DNA of 57,072 nt from an uncultured Oscillospiraceae bacterium (GCA_910587395.1 CAJULJ010000015.1:1-57072); one strand, 5' to 3'. Counted from the stretch's first letter, positions 40,710 through 49,812 are shown. Numbers and translations are program-made. Notes: generated from the sequence alone by a model not told the origin.

Positions 40710-42950
40710 TCATGTCCTGCGGCTCCGGGCGGGCGGACCGCCCTTGCGCTCCTGATGGAAGCAGGCGTCGCACAGCCGCCCCCGGTGGTGAAAGGACAGG
40801 GCCTTCCCGCACCGGGCGCAGAAGCGGATGTTGCTGCGCAGCTTGTAGAGCAGAATCTCATTGATTTCTTCGGCCACCCGCTCCCGGCTGTCGTAGAGCT
40901 TGTCCTCATCCACCGGGCAGTTGAACGCCTTGGCGAAGGAAAAATAGAGGTCCAGCTTGCGGCAATACTGCTCCAGCTCGGGCAGGGTGGCCTCGTCCTC
41001 GGGCAATCCGGGCTGCTCGATGGGTTCCCCCCGCTGCCAGCGGTGGAGGAACTGGAAAAACAGGTCGCGCAGGGCGTCCTCCGTTTCGTCAAAGGGAATG
41101 TTGGCCGCCCGAAGCTCCTGCTCCCGGCTGAGGACAAAGCCCATCTCCCGCATTTTGGAGATGATGGCAATATATCGGGAGATGTCCAGGCGGCGGTAGG
41201 GCTCCACCGTGGGCATCCGGTTCCACTGGGTCAGCACCTCCAGCAGATCGAAGTCCACCTGGAGCACCAGGTCGGAGAACCCGGCCACGGCGTACTCCAG
41301 CGGCGGCACCACCGCCTCCAGTCCGGCCTGGATGGCGGTCAGGTTCCGGGTGGCCCCTACAAAGCCCTTGCTGTACATCCCGAAACGGCCCGCGCGCCCC
41401 GCGATCTGCTTGATCTCCTCCGGCTTCAGCTCCCGGCGCTCCACGCCGTCAAATTTCTCCGTATCCATGAAAATGATGCGGCGGATGGGCAGATTCAGCC
41501 CCATGCCGATGGCGTCGGTGGAGACGATATACTCCATTTTCCCCTCCAGAAAGCCCTCCATCTGCTTGCGGCGGGTGGAGTAGGGCAGGGCGCCGTAGAT
41601 GATGGCGGGCTCCTTGCCGCTTTGGCGAAGGTCCTCCGCCACGCTGAGCACCCCCACCTTGGAGAAGGTGATAAGGGCGTCGCCGGGCTGAATGCGCTGG
41701 TAGTCGATGGTGTGGGACATGCAGATCAGCGGGGTGGCCCGCTCGTGGATCTGCACCTCATAGCTGTCACCGCAGCTCTCGATGAGGCGGATGAGCAGGT
41801 CCCTGGCCTCCGGCGCGGCGCACAGATGCACCTCCTCCGACAGCACGCCCAGGATGGCCCGGGTCCAGGCATAACCCCGCTCCGGGTCGGCGATCATCTG
41901 ACACTCGTCGATGACCGCCGCGTCCCAGCGCCGTTTGAGGTCCAGCTTTTCGGCGGTGGCGGCCATATGGGTATCGTCCTCCCGGAAATCCTCCTCCTCG
42001 CCGGTGGACAAGGAGCAGTCCACCCCGGCGTTCAGCAGGGTCTCCTGGGCCTCCAGGGCCAGCAGGCGCAGGGGGGCCAGATATACCCCCGTCCCGGCCC
42101 GCATGAGCCGCTGGAACCCGGCGTAGGTCTTGCCGGTGTTGGTGCCGCCCAGGTGGAGCACGAAGCGGCGGTGCATGGCCCGTGCCTCGGGGTACTCGTC
42201 CTTGGGGTTCAGGGCGATGAGCAGGGACAGGCTGGTGCGGATGGCCTGGGGGACGTACCATACCGAGTACACCGTGCCCAGTCCCTCCAGAATAAGCTGC
42301 TTCGCGGGGAAGCCCTCCGCCCGCAGAAGGGCGTCCAGACCGGCCTCGGGCTGGGCGGCGGCGAAGTCTGCCAGAACCTGTTTCGCGGCGCCGTACAGCG
42401 CCTGGGGATAGCGGACGGCGGTCTCCTCCGCCAACGGGCAGCGGGGGTGGCTGCCCAGCCAGCTGCCCGCCCGGAGAAAGTTTTTCAGGATGTCGGGCAG
42501 GTGCCGGCTGTCGCACCGCCGCTCCAGGGCCAGAAATTCCCCGATCCAGGCGGAAGCCTGCGAATTACGGATCTCCCACGCCGCCGCGGCGGCGGGCAGA
42601 CAGGCCAGAATTGCGCGGTGGTAGTGACCGGCCAGGAGCCAGGGGGCGGAATCGTCCCGCTGCGCCGCGTCCCAGGCCTGGGCAAGGACGGCGCAGGCGT
42701 GTTTGACGCCGGGCCCGCATGGGCAGGATGGGCCGCCTTCGGCTTTTGCGGCCCCTCCTGATTTTATGAAGCGGGGATCGCGCTCCGCCGTGCGCACATT
42801 ATCCCGGTCCCAGACGCGGATGAAACACCCGTGGGCGGGGATATAGTTGGGCTTGGGGAGCAGATCCCGGATCAGCTCGTTGGTCCAGCCCCGCCGTTTC
42901 AGCAGAGATGAGGACCAGTATTTTCCGCGGCCGCGGCCTCGTCCTGACAC
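40710..42950 (-). CDS. SUV3-like ATP-dependent RNA helicase
   Basis: This 746-residue protein resembles SUV3/SUPV3L1, better known from mitochondria. Walker A is LHLGGTNTGKTYA and motif II is the unusual DECQM. Motif VI is QIAGRAGRFG, and STDAIGMGLNLP is present. The N-terminal 270 residues have a region typical of clostridial relatives (GWTNELIRDLLPKP), and the C-terminal end has a zinc ribbon (CARCGKAL and CDAC). The start is GTG at 42950 with GGGGG 7 nt upstream. In mitochondria SUV3 works with a 3'-5' exonuclease; the bacterial partner here is not known. Confidence 0.8.
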   Translation of the reverse strand: MSGRGRGRGKYWSSSLLKRRGWTNELIRDLLPKPNYIPAHGCFIRVWDRDNVRTAERDPRFIKSGGAAKAEGGPSCPCGPGVKHACAVLAQAWDAAQRDDSAPWLLAGHYHRAILACLPAAAAAWEIRNSQASAWIGEFLALERRCDSRHLPDILKNFLRAGSWLGSHPRCPLAEETAVRYPQALYGAAKQVLADFAAAQPEAGLDALLRAEGFPAKQLILEGLGTVYSVWYVPQAIRTSLSLLIALNPKDEYPEARAMHRRFVLHLGGTNTGKTYAGFQRLMRAGTGVYLAPLRLLALEAQETLLNAGVDCSLSTGEEEDFREDDTHMAATAEKLDLKRRWDAAVIDECQMIADPERGYAWTRAILGVLSEEVHLCAAPEARDLLIRLIESCGDSYEVQIHERATPLICMSHTIDYQRIQPGDALITFSKVGVLSVAEDLRQSGKEPAIIYGALPYSTRRKQMEGFLEGKMEYIVSTDAIGMGLNLPIRRIIFMDTEKFDGVERRELKPEEIKQIAGRAGRFGMYSKGFVGATRNLTAIQAGLEAVVPPLEYAVAGFSDLVLQVDFDLLEVLTQWNRMPTVEPYRRLDISRYIAIISKMREMGFVLSREQELRAANIPFDETEDALRDLFFQFLHRWQRGEPIEQPGLPEDEATLPELEQYCRKLDLYFSFAKAFNCPVDEDKLYDSRERVAEEINEILLYKLRSNIRFCARCGKALSFHHRGRLCDACFHQERKGGPPARSRRT

Positions 42951-42980
42951 GCAGCTTCCCCCTTTCTGACGATTTGATAT

Positions 42981-43009
42981 AGTATAGCCCAGAATGACAA
43001 AATGTTCAA
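42981..43009 (-). promoter_or_regulatory. Promoter of the SUV3-like helicase gene
   Basis: Minus-strand TTGAAC (43009-43004) and TATACT (42986-42981) are spaced 17 nt, 30 nt before the GTG start. Confidence 0.7.
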
Positions 43010-43101
43010 CGGAAGATTTTTGCGCGCCCCTCCATATGGCTTATATCTTGAAAACAAAGAGACTGCGCCGGAAGAAAAATTTGAAAATGCGCTGCTCCGT
43101 C

Positions 43102-43131
43102 TTGCAACGTCCGGTTCGGATGCGTTATAAT
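43102..43131 (+). promoter_or_regulatory. Promoter of fapA
   Basis: TTGCAA (43102-43107) and TATAAT (43126-43131) have an 18-nt spacer. The start codon of the FapA gene is 45 nt downstream with a GAGGAGGTG site. Confidence 0.7.
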
Positions 43132-43176
43132 AGCGGTGTATAAAATTGGTACAGCCCTGTGAGGAGGTGCCCCGGC

Positions 43177-44904
43177 ATGGCAAACAAGAATTCACTGTGG
43201 TCCCGGCTGTTTGGACCGGCCAGGGATGAGGAAAGCGAAGCGCCCGCTCAGCAGGCCGCGGCGCCCATTCAGCCCGAAGCCCCGCCGCCCGAGGCCAGGC
43301 CGGACCCCTTCCGGCTGGAGCTGGCCCCGGATCATGCGGTGAAGAAGCTGTGGCGGCTGTGGAGGGAGCAGGCGGGGCGGCAGAGCCCGCCCGCCTTCCG
43401 CTTCGAGGATCTGGAGGGGGCGGATGTGCTTTCCGCCAATCAGGCCAGGCAGGAGCTGGCACGGCTGCTGCTGACGGTAAACGCGTCGGCCAACCAGCGG
43501 CTGAACCGGGTCCGGCCCCAAACGAAGAAAACGCCCCAGAAGGGGGAGAAGCCGCCCCCGCCTTCCGACCTGGACGCGCAGGCGGTTGCCTTTGTGACCA
43601 ACGACCGGCTGACGGCGTGGGTGCTGGCCTACCCGCCGGTGGGCGGGGGCAAGGAGCTGGACCGGGATATGCTTTTGAAGGCGCTGGGAGAAAAGCAGGT
43701 GAAATACGGCTTGGACGACGATTTGCTGGACGCCCTGCCCAGCCGGAAGGACCGGTATTTCCGGCTGTACTTAGCCGCCCGGGGCAGGTCCGCCGTCCAC
43801 GGCAGGGACGGGCAGGTGGTGGACCTGTTCAAGCGCAGCCCGGAGCGGAAGCTGGTGGTGGACGAGTACAACCGGGTGGATTACGCCGCCATCAGCTTCA
43901 TCCAGAACGCGGAGGAGGGCGACGTGATCTGCCGCATCATCGCCCCCACGCCCGGCGAGGACGGAAAAACGGTGCTGGGCCAGGAGCTGAGCGCCCGGAA
44001 CGGCAGGGCCGCCGTGGCGCCCAAGGGGCGCAACACCGCCCTTAACGAGGAGGGGGACGCCCTGGTGGCCACGAAAACGGGCCATGTGGAGTTCAACGGC
44101 CGGACCTTCCAGGTGCGGCCCGTGCTGGAGATTGAGGGCAACGTGGACTATTCCACCGGCCACATCAATTTCCTGGGAGATGTCCACGTCCGGGGGGATA
44201 TCTGCACCGGCTTCACCGTCCGGGCCATGGGCACCATCACCGTGGACGGCGTGGTGGAGGCGGCGACCGTGGAGGCGGGCAGCGACCTGATCATGGTGAA
44301 GGGGGCCCAGGGGGACAACCGGGCGGTGCTCCGGGCCGGTCACAGCATCTACGCCAAATACCTGGAGAACTGCTGCGTTTACGCCATGGAGGACCTGCAC
44401 ACGGACTGCGTCATCAACTGCGACGTGTATTGCGACGGGATCGTGGAGGTACGCTCCGGCCGGGGCACTATCATCGGAGGCAGCATCCGGGCCGCCCACG
44501 AGGTGAGCGCGGAGGTGCTGGGCTCCCGGGCCGAGGGCCGCACCGATGTGACCCTGGGCGGGCTGCCCTGTCAGGAGTTTGACCACGAGGTCCTGGTGCG
44601 GGAGATCGCCGAGCTGGAGGAGGAACTGGAAAAGACGGAACGCCAGCCCGAAAGCCCCGTCAAATTCACACGCATGGGCAAGCTGCGGATGCAGCTGTCG
44701 TTAAATAAAAACAAGCTGGAGCAGTTTGACCGGGACATGGAGGAGCAGCGGGAGGAGCAGGAGAATCCCGGCGTCCGCCGCCTGACCTGCGGCGTGGCCT
44801 ATCCCGGCGCGTCGGTGACCATAGGCCCGGCCTCCTACCGCTTCCAGCGGGAGACCCGCCCGGTCAACGCCAGCCTGGTGAGCGGGGAGATCAGCGTCAT
44901 CTGA
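43177..44904 (+). CDS. fapA: FapA (DUF342) family protein
   Basis: FapA proteins have a right-handed beta-helix and are linked in some bacteria to flagellar assembly and polar localisation, though many occur in non-motile Firmicutes. The 575-residue protein has a charged/Pro-rich N-terminus, an N-terminal FapA domain (about 125-250) and the DUF342 beta-helix (about 270-480) with repeats such as GHINFLGDVHVRGDICTGF and VRAMGTITVDGVVEAATVEA. A C-terminal coiled-coil follows (about 470-530, ELEEELEKTER onward). ATG at 43177 lies 7 nt after GAGGAGGTG. It precedes the CheX-CheY fusion by 22 nt and both end before a terminator, so they form one operon. Confidence 0.85.
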   Translation: MANKNSLWSRLFGPARDEESEAPAQQAAAPIQPEAPPPEARPDPFRLELAPDHAVKKLWRLWREQAGRQSPPAFRFEDLEGADVLSANQARQELARLLLTVNASANQRLNRVRPQTKKTPQKGEKPPPPSDLDAQAVAFVTNDRLTAWVLAYPPVGGGKELDRDMLLKALGEKQVKYGLDDDLLDALPSRKDRYFRLYLAARGRSAVHGRDGQVVDLFKRSPERKLVVDEYNRVDYAAISFIQNAEEGDVICRIIAPTPGEDGKTVLGQELSARNGRAAVAPKGRNTALNEEGDALVATKTGHVEFNGRTFQVRPVLEIEGNVDYSTGHINFLGDVHVRGDICTGFTVRAMGTITVDGVVEAATVEAGSDLIMVKGAQGDNRAVLRAGHSIYAKYLENCCVYAMEDLHTDCVINCDVYCDGIVEVRSGRGTIIGGSIRAAHEVSAEVLGSRAEGRTDVTLGGLPCQEFDHEVLVREIAELEEELEKTERQPESPVKFTRMGKLRMQLSLNKNKLEQFDRDMEEQREEQENPGVRRLTCGVAYPGASVTIGPASYRFQRETRPVNASLVSGEISVI

Positions 44905-44926
44905 CGCTTGGAAGGGAGTGGAGCAT

Positions 44927-45814
44927 GTGGACACAGCCATGTCCGAGGAAAAGCTGAAAGCGGTGCTGGACCGGGTCACCCGGAAGGTGACGGAGGATTC
45001 GGTGGGCATCCGGCTGGTTCAGAGCGAAGCAAAGCCGGGCAGGGATCTGTGCACGGTGCACATCAGTTTCTGCCAGGGCTTTCGCTCCAGCCTGTCCTTG
45101 AGGGCGGACACCGCCATGCTCACCCGGCTGACCCAGGCCATGCTGGGGAAGGAGCAGGTCGCCGCCCAGGACCTGGAGGATGTGACCAAGGAGTATTTCA
45201 ACGTACTGTGCGGGCACATCGCTGCCGCGCTGTACCAAGCGACCCGCGTCGCCGCCCGGTTCAGCGTGCCCTCCTTCCACTGGGGGGCCTACCACCCGGC
45301 GGACCACCGGGAGCAGTTCGTACTCAACTATTCCAGCGGCCGGAACGAGGCCGCTGAGCTGGTCCACCACGTCCCCATCCCGCAGGAAGGGGAGGACGGA
45401 GGCAGGACCCAATCAACTCAATTTCAACAGAAAGAGGGAACAAAAGTCATGGCAAAGCGAGTAATGGTGGTAGACGATTCCCGTGTCCAGGAGGTCCAGA
45501 TCCGCAAGATGCTGGAGGGGACCGGCTACGAGGTGGTGTGCTACTGCCGCAGCGGAGAGGAAGCTCTGGCCCAGTACGACGGGGTGAAGCCCGACGTGGT
45601 GACCATGGATATCATCATGCCGGGGATGGACGGGCTGGAGACGGCGCAGGCTATTTTGGAGGAGTACCCGGAGGCCAGGGTCGTCATGGTGTCCTCTCTG
45701 GCCTACGACGATACCTTCGAGGAGGCCAGGTCCATCGGCGCCAAGGCGTTCATCGACAAGCCCTTCGACGCGCAGAGGCTTTTGGCCGCGCTGGACCAGG
45801 CGCTGTCCGATTGA
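44927..45814 (+). CDS. CheX-CheY fusion (phosphatase plus receiver domain)
   Basis: The 295-residue protein joins a CheX-like domain (about 1-150, with the phosphatase Glu-x-x-Asn motif in VTKEYFNVLCGHIAAAL) to a complete CheY receiver domain (from MAKRVMVVDDS, with phospho-Asp at codon 45608, SSLAYDD and KPFD). CheX normally dephosphorylates CheY-P. The linker (about 150-174, GGRTQSTQFQQKEG) looks like a translated spacer: AAAGAGGG sits 11 nt before the internal ATG at 45449, which could give free CheY. The start is uncertain (GTG 44918, GTG 44927 or ATG 44939); 44927 is best spaced from AAGGGAG. Confidence 0.85.
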   Translation: MDTAMSEEKLKAVLDRVTRKVTEDSVGIRLVQSEAKPGRDLCTVHISFCQGFRSSLSLRADTAMLTRLTQAMLGKEQVAAQDLEDVTKEYFNVLCGHIAAALYQATRVAARFSVPSFHWGAYHPADHREQFVLNYSSGRNEAAELVHHVPIPQEGEDGGRTQSTQFQQKEGTKVMAKRVMVVDDSRVQEVQIRKMLEGTGYEVVCYCRSGEEALAQYDGVKPDVVTMDIIMPGMDGLETAQAILEEYPEARVVMVSSLAYDDTFEEARSIGAKAFIDKPFDAQRLLAALDQALSD

Positions 45815-45847
45815 GGAATGACGGGACCGGCGGAGCCGAGGGATGAA

Positions 45848-45887
45848 CAGGAAAAGGGCGGGTTCACGAGAGCCCGCCCTTTTCCTG
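45848..45887. terminator. Bidirectional terminator between CheX-CheY and GH3 genes
   Basis: A perfect 15-bp stem (CAGGAAAAGGGCGGG with its complement) has a 10-nt loop, with TTTTCC on one side and the same on the other strand. The flanking genes converge. Confidence 0.8.
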
Positions 45888-45977
45888 CTGTAACGTTCAA
45901 AGCGTATGGCGCACCTTTGTTGGCGGCGCTGTGCTCACCGGAGATTCGGCTGCCCGGCCCCATGGCCTTTGGAAGCG

Positions 45978-48938
45978 TTATCCCCTGCGCTCCTTTTTCC
46001 AGCCCTTGTAGGCGGCATACTCCGGTGTTCTGCGCAGCTTCCGCGCGCCCAGCACCCACATGACGGTGGACGCCAGCAGGAAGAAGGCGGCGGCGCAGTT
46101 GATAATCATCACCTGGGTCACCACGTTGGGCTGGGTGAGCTTGATGGTGGTGTCCTGACCCACGCCGTTCATGCCGCAGGAGTTGGCGATGGCGTACAGG
46201 TTGTGGTGGCAGGCCTCCCGCATGGCGGCCACGATCACCGGGTCGTCCTTGTACTTGGGCAGGCCCTGGGTGACGTAGGGCATCATGGCGTCGTAGATGG
46301 AGGTGCCCGCCAGAATGCCGTCGGGGCCGTTGACGTAGGTGGTCAGCACGTTGTCGGTGATGTTCATGCCGTTGCAGCCCCACTCCTCCCGGAGGATATC
46401 CCCCAGACCCTGGCTGCCGCCGGACCACTGGGCGCCCCAGCGGGTGTAGGCCATCATCACGCCGTTGCCGCCCGCCTCAATGGGGGCCTGGAAGGCTTTC
46501 AAATAAATTTCACGGGCGGCCTGCTCATTGAGCCACACCCCCAGGCCAATGCGGTCCTGCTCGCAGTCGTTGAGGGCGAAGTGCTTCATCACCACGTGGA
46601 CGCCTTTGGCCTGGATGGCGGCCACCTCGGGGGCGGAGATGGCCCCGGACAGGAAGCCGTCCTCGGAGTAATACTCAAAGTTGCGCCCGCCGTAGGGGGT
46701 GCGGTGGATGTTGTTGCCCGGGCCGTAGAGGCAGGCGATACCCGACTCCAGGCAGTTGTTGCCGATGACCTTGCCCACCTCGGCCATCAGCTCCACGTTG
46801 AAGGTGGCGGCCATCACATCCTCGGAGGTGAAGGCGGTGGCCTTCATCTGGGTGGCATCGGAGCCCAGCAGGGAGGCGGTGAGGCCCTGGGGGCCGTTCT
46901 CGTCCCGGGTGCCGGGGGTCTCCACGGACTTTACGGGCATGGTCCAGTGGAAGGCGTCGCCGATGAGCTTTACCATCTCGTCAAAGGTGAGCTGATCCAA
47001 CAGAGGCTCCCACTGGGGGTCGTTGAAGTCCAGGCCGATCATATCGTACAGCTTCAGGCCGTTCTTGGCCCCCATGGTTGGCATATCCACCGCAGCGTAG
47101 TCCGCAGGATCGTAGCGCACATCCTGGAGCTCCCGCTTGAGGGTGTCGGTGAGGGTGAGCTTTACGATCTCCGTGGGCAGGGTACCCTGCCAGTCGGAGC
47201 GGCTGACCCACTTCACGTCCTCGTCCACCCCATCATAGAGGTTGGGGTCGGAGGAGGACAGACGGTTTATGATGGGCGCGCCGGCGGCGGAGGTGACGAA
47301 GCTGGTTGTGTCCAGGGCGTTCTCCGCCCAGGCGCAGGTGAGAGCCGGCTCCCCCTCGCTGTCCATACCGTCGGCCCTGGTGTAGCCCTTGGCGGCCAGG
47401 ATGTTATTCACCGCGTTGTGGGCGTCGGTGGCAGCGGTGAGGTAGTAGTCCCCCGCGTCCAGGATGTAGGTGCCCGCGCCATAGGCATCATAGGAGGCCA
47501 GGTCGAGCTTATTCACGGTAATCTCCAGCGTCTCAGACGCGCCGGGGGCCAACTCCTTCGTCTTACCGAAGCCCACCAGCTGGACAGCGGCCTTTTCTAC
47601 GCCGTTCTGCTTGTCGTAGTCGGTGTAGGGGGCCTGGGCGTAGATCTGCACCGTCTCTTTGCCTGCGGTGTCCCCGGTGTTGGTGACAGTGACCTCTACG
47701 CTCATCAGGTTCCCCATAGCCTCGGTCCGGCTGAAATCGCTGTACGCAAAGGTGGTGTAGCTCAGCCCGTAACCGAAGGGGAAAGCCACATCGGCGGAGT
47801 AGTCGTAGCCCCCGGCGTTCCCGGTGCCCATCACCGCGTCCTCATACCGGGTCTCGTAGTACTTGTAGCCAACGTAGATGCCCTCCTGGTAGATCATGTA
47901 GGTCTTGGCGTTGTCGGGTACATCCCCCTTGGCATAGCCATCGTACACGGTGGGTACGAAGTTGGCCATGGCGGGGGCGGAGTAGTTGTCATAGCAATAG
48001 GTGTCCGCCAAACTGCCGGAGGGGTTGACCTTCCCCGCCAGGATATCGGCCACAGCGTTGATGCCGGAAATGCCCACGTCGCCGATCCACAGGCAGGCGT
48101 CCACACCGTACTCGTTGTTTTTTAGGAAGTCCACCTGGAGGGTGTTGGCGGTGTTGAGGAGCACCACAATCTTTTGAATGGCGCCAGAGGCTTTCAGCTC
48201 CGCCAGCCCCTCCATCATGTCCCTCTCGTTTTCATCCAGGGCCAGGTAGTTGACCCCCTGGAAGGACAGGTCAACGCCCTCGCCGCCCACCCGGGACAGC
48301 ACCACGATGGCCGCGTCGCCGTACTGGGCCGCGGAGTTTTTCACCTCATCGGTATAAACGCTCCAGGGGGCCTCGCCCACTGCGGCGGAGGAGGTGAAGC
48401 CGCCGCTGTCCCGGACGTAGTCCTTGCCGGGGCCTTGAGTGTAGAAGTCCCACAGCGTGGGGTTGACGGACAGGCCGGACTTCTCCAGGGCAGTTTTCAG
48501 GTTGTCTGCGGTAGAAGCGTCGATATTGCCCGATCCGGTGCCGCCGTAGACCAGATTCACCGACGAGGTGGAGAAGCAGCTCACCTTAGCCCCCTCGCCC
48601 AGGGGCAGCGCGCCGTTCTCGTTCATCAGCAGGGCCGCCCCCTCGGCCTCCACCCGGCGGCAGACATCCAGGCCGTAGTCGATCATCTCCTCCACGGTGG
48701 CAAAGTCGCCGTGGAAGTATTCCGCGTGCGGGTCCGGGTTTTCCAGCTCCCAGAAGGTGCCGCCCACAAAGGCCGCCACCGTGTTGTCGAACATGTGCAG
48801 CACGATGTTGAGGGGGGTGGCGATCACCGTCAGCACCGCCAGGATGATGGCGGCGATTTTCCAGGGCAGGACCGTTTTTCGTTTGGCCTTTTTATAGGCC
48901 CGCTTCAGTTCCTTTTTCTTGGCGTTCTGTTCGTCCAT
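45978..48938 (-). CDS. Membrane-anchored, domain-permuted GH3 beta-glycosidase
   Basis: This 986-residue glycoside hydrolase family 3 protein has the C-terminal (alpha/beta sandwich) domain first (about 65-330, with YGGTGSGNIDAS and VVLSRVGGEGVDL). A fibronectin-III-like domain follows (about 395-480), then the TIM-barrel domain last (about 620-900). The predicted nucleophile is Asp862 in GMNITDNV. This order is the reverse of classical GH3 enzymes but is known in gut clostridia. A membrane helix is present near each end (about 26-50 and 941-963), so the enzyme should be fixed to the membrane with the catalytic part outside. RBS AAAGGAGG precedes the ATG. Substrate (a beta-glucoside or xyloside) is unknown. 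Confidence 0.9.
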   Translation of the reverse strand: MDEQNAKKKELKRAYKKAKRKTVLPWKIAAIILAVLTVIATPLNIVLHMFDNTVAAFVGGTFWELENPDPHAEYFHGDFATVEEMIDYGLDVCRRVEAEGAALLMNENGALPLGEGAKVSCFSTSSVNLVYGGTGSGNIDASTADNLKTALEKSGLSVNPTLWDFYTQGPGKDYVRDSGGFTSSAAVGEAPWSVYTDEVKNSAAQYGDAAIVVLSRVGGEGVDLSFQGVNYLALDENERDMMEGLAELKASGAIQKIVVLLNTANTLQVDFLKNNEYGVDACLWIGDVGISGINAVADILAGKVNPSGSLADTYCYDNYSAPAMANFVPTVYDGYAKGDVPDNAKTYMIYQEGIYVGYKYYETRYEDAVMGTGNAGGYDYSADVAFPFGYGLSYTTFAYSDFSRTEAMGNLMSVEVTVTNTGDTAGKETVQIYAQAPYTDYDKQNGVEKAAVQLVGFGKTKELAPGASETLEITVNKLDLASYDAYGAGTYILDAGDYYLTAATDAHNAVNNILAAKGYTRADGMDSEGEPALTCAWAENALDTTSFVTSAAGAPIINRLSSSDPNLYDGVDEDVKWVSRSDWQGTLPTEIVKLTLTDTLKRELQDVRYDPADYAAVDMPTMGAKNGLKLYDMIGLDFNDPQWEPLLDQLTFDEMVKLIGDAFHWTMPVKSVETPGTRDENGPQGLTASLLGSDATQMKATAFTSEDVMAATFNVELMAEVGKVIGNNCLESGIACLYGPGNNIHRTPYGGRNFEYYSEDGFLSGAISAPEVAAIQAKGVHVVMKHFALNDCEQDRIGLGVWLNEQAAREIYLKAFQAPIEAGGNGVMMAYTRWGAQWSGGSQGLGDILREEWGCNGMNITDNVLTTYVNGPDGILAGTSIYDAMMPYVTQGLPKYKDDPVIVAAMREACHHNLYAIANSCGMNGVGQDTTIKLTQPNVVTQVMIINCAAAFFLLASTVMWVLGARKLRRTPEYAAYKGWKKERRG

Positions 48939-49021
48939 TGTGAAGCTCCTCCTTTATCGATTGCATTGCTCTGACGTTGATTGGAATGTACAGCCAGGTC
49001 ATCAGGGCAGCGTCCTGCCAT
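48905..49021 (-). CDS. Possible 38-codon leader ORF upstream of the GH3 gene
   Basis: ATG at 49021 has an excellent GGAGG site 6 nt upstream. The frame (MAGRCPDDLAVHSNQRQSN onward) runs into the GH3 gene in another frame and stops at 48905, 31 nt inside it. This could give translational coupling or attenuation of the GH3 gene. There is no recognisable product. Confidence 0.3.
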   Translation of the reverse strand: MAGRCPDDLAVHSNQRQSNAIDKGGASQWTNRTPRKRN

Positions 49022-49039
49022 TGCTCACCTCCAAAATAC

Positions 49040-49063
49040 CGGCCGGCTTTTCTGTGCCGGCCG
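49040..49063 (-). terminator. Hairpin after mgtC
   Basis: The arms CGGCCGGC and GCCGGCCG with an 8-nt loop lie about 40 nt beyond the mgtC stop on the minus strand, followed by GTATTTT. It may partly separate mgtC from the GH3 gene. Confidence 0.5.
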
Positions 49064-49101
49064 CAGCGATTCGGACCTAGTCCAACGCGGCCGTTCCCCC
49101 G

Positions 49102-49767
49102 TTACCAGAGGAGGGATTTGATATACGGCTGCTTCATCAGCGGCGCGAGCAGCTCTCCCAGATCATGGCTGGGACAGGGAAGATGATCCAGATGGAGCTC
49201 GATGGATAAAATTCCTTCCGCGCGCTCATATTTGGAAGAGGAGGGCTTCAGCCCCAGGCCGGCAAGCTGCTCGTGGAGGCGGTCCAGCGCATCGGGCGCG
49301 TCCTCCATCTGGATGTGAAGGGTGGCGGCGATGTGGCCCAGCATGGCGTGGTCATGGTATAGGATGGCCTGAATGGCTACAATAAATACCGCGCCAAAGG
49401 TGCTGACCGCATACAGACCCGCTCCCGTGGACATGCCGATGCCCACCGTGGCCCACAGTCCGGCGGCGGTGGTCATGCCGGTGAGGCTCCGCCTGTGGGC
49501 GGAAATGGCGCCCGCGCCCAGAAAGCCGATGGCGGTGACCAGTCCGGCGGCGATGCGGCTGGGGTCCAGCTTGATGGCGGCGTTGTCCAGCACGTCGATA
49601 AAGCCGTATTTGGACACCAGCGTCATCATGCAGGAGGCAAAGGAGACGATGAGATGGGTTCGGATGCCCGCGCCCTTCAGCCGCAGCTCCCGCTCCAGGC
49701 CGATGCCCCCGCCGAATAAAGCGGACAATGTCAGGCGCAAAATATATTCCCAGGTGTTCAGATTCAT
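49102..49767 (-). CDS. MgtC/SapB-family membrane protein
   Basis: The 221-residue protein has four to five membrane helices in its first 140 residues with the MgtC hallmark (GGGIGLERELRLKGAGIRTH, then GFLGAGAI and TGMTTAAGLW) and a soluble ACT-like C-terminal domain (about 145-221). The family is tied to Mg2+ limitation and membrane-potential control in pathogens; in commensals the role is unclear. ATG at 49767 follows AAAGGCGG. Confidence 0.88.
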   Translation of the reverse strand: MNLNTWEYILRLTLSALFGGGIGLERELRLKGAGIRTHLIVSFASCMMTLVSKYGFIDVLDNAAIKLDPSRIAAGLVTAIGFLGAGAISAHRRSLTGMTTAAGLWATVGIGMSTGAGLYAVSTFGAVFIVAIQAILYHDHAMLGHIAATLHIQMEDAPDALDRLHEQLAGLGLKPSSSKYERAEGILSIELHLDHLPCPSHDLGELLAPLMKQPYIKSLLW

Positions 49768-49812
49768 GTCTGCCGCCGCCTTTCGTCTGGTCAGAACCGG
49801 TTTTGATATCTC

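Noticed and set aside
40506..42761. 751-codon plus-strand ORF opposite the SUV3-like helicase
   Set aside because: Antisense to clear helicase motifs; no ribosome binding site or domain.
45906..48125. 739-codon plus-strand ORF opposite the GH3 gene
   Set aside because: Antisense shadow; the GH3 motifs on the minus strand are unambiguous.
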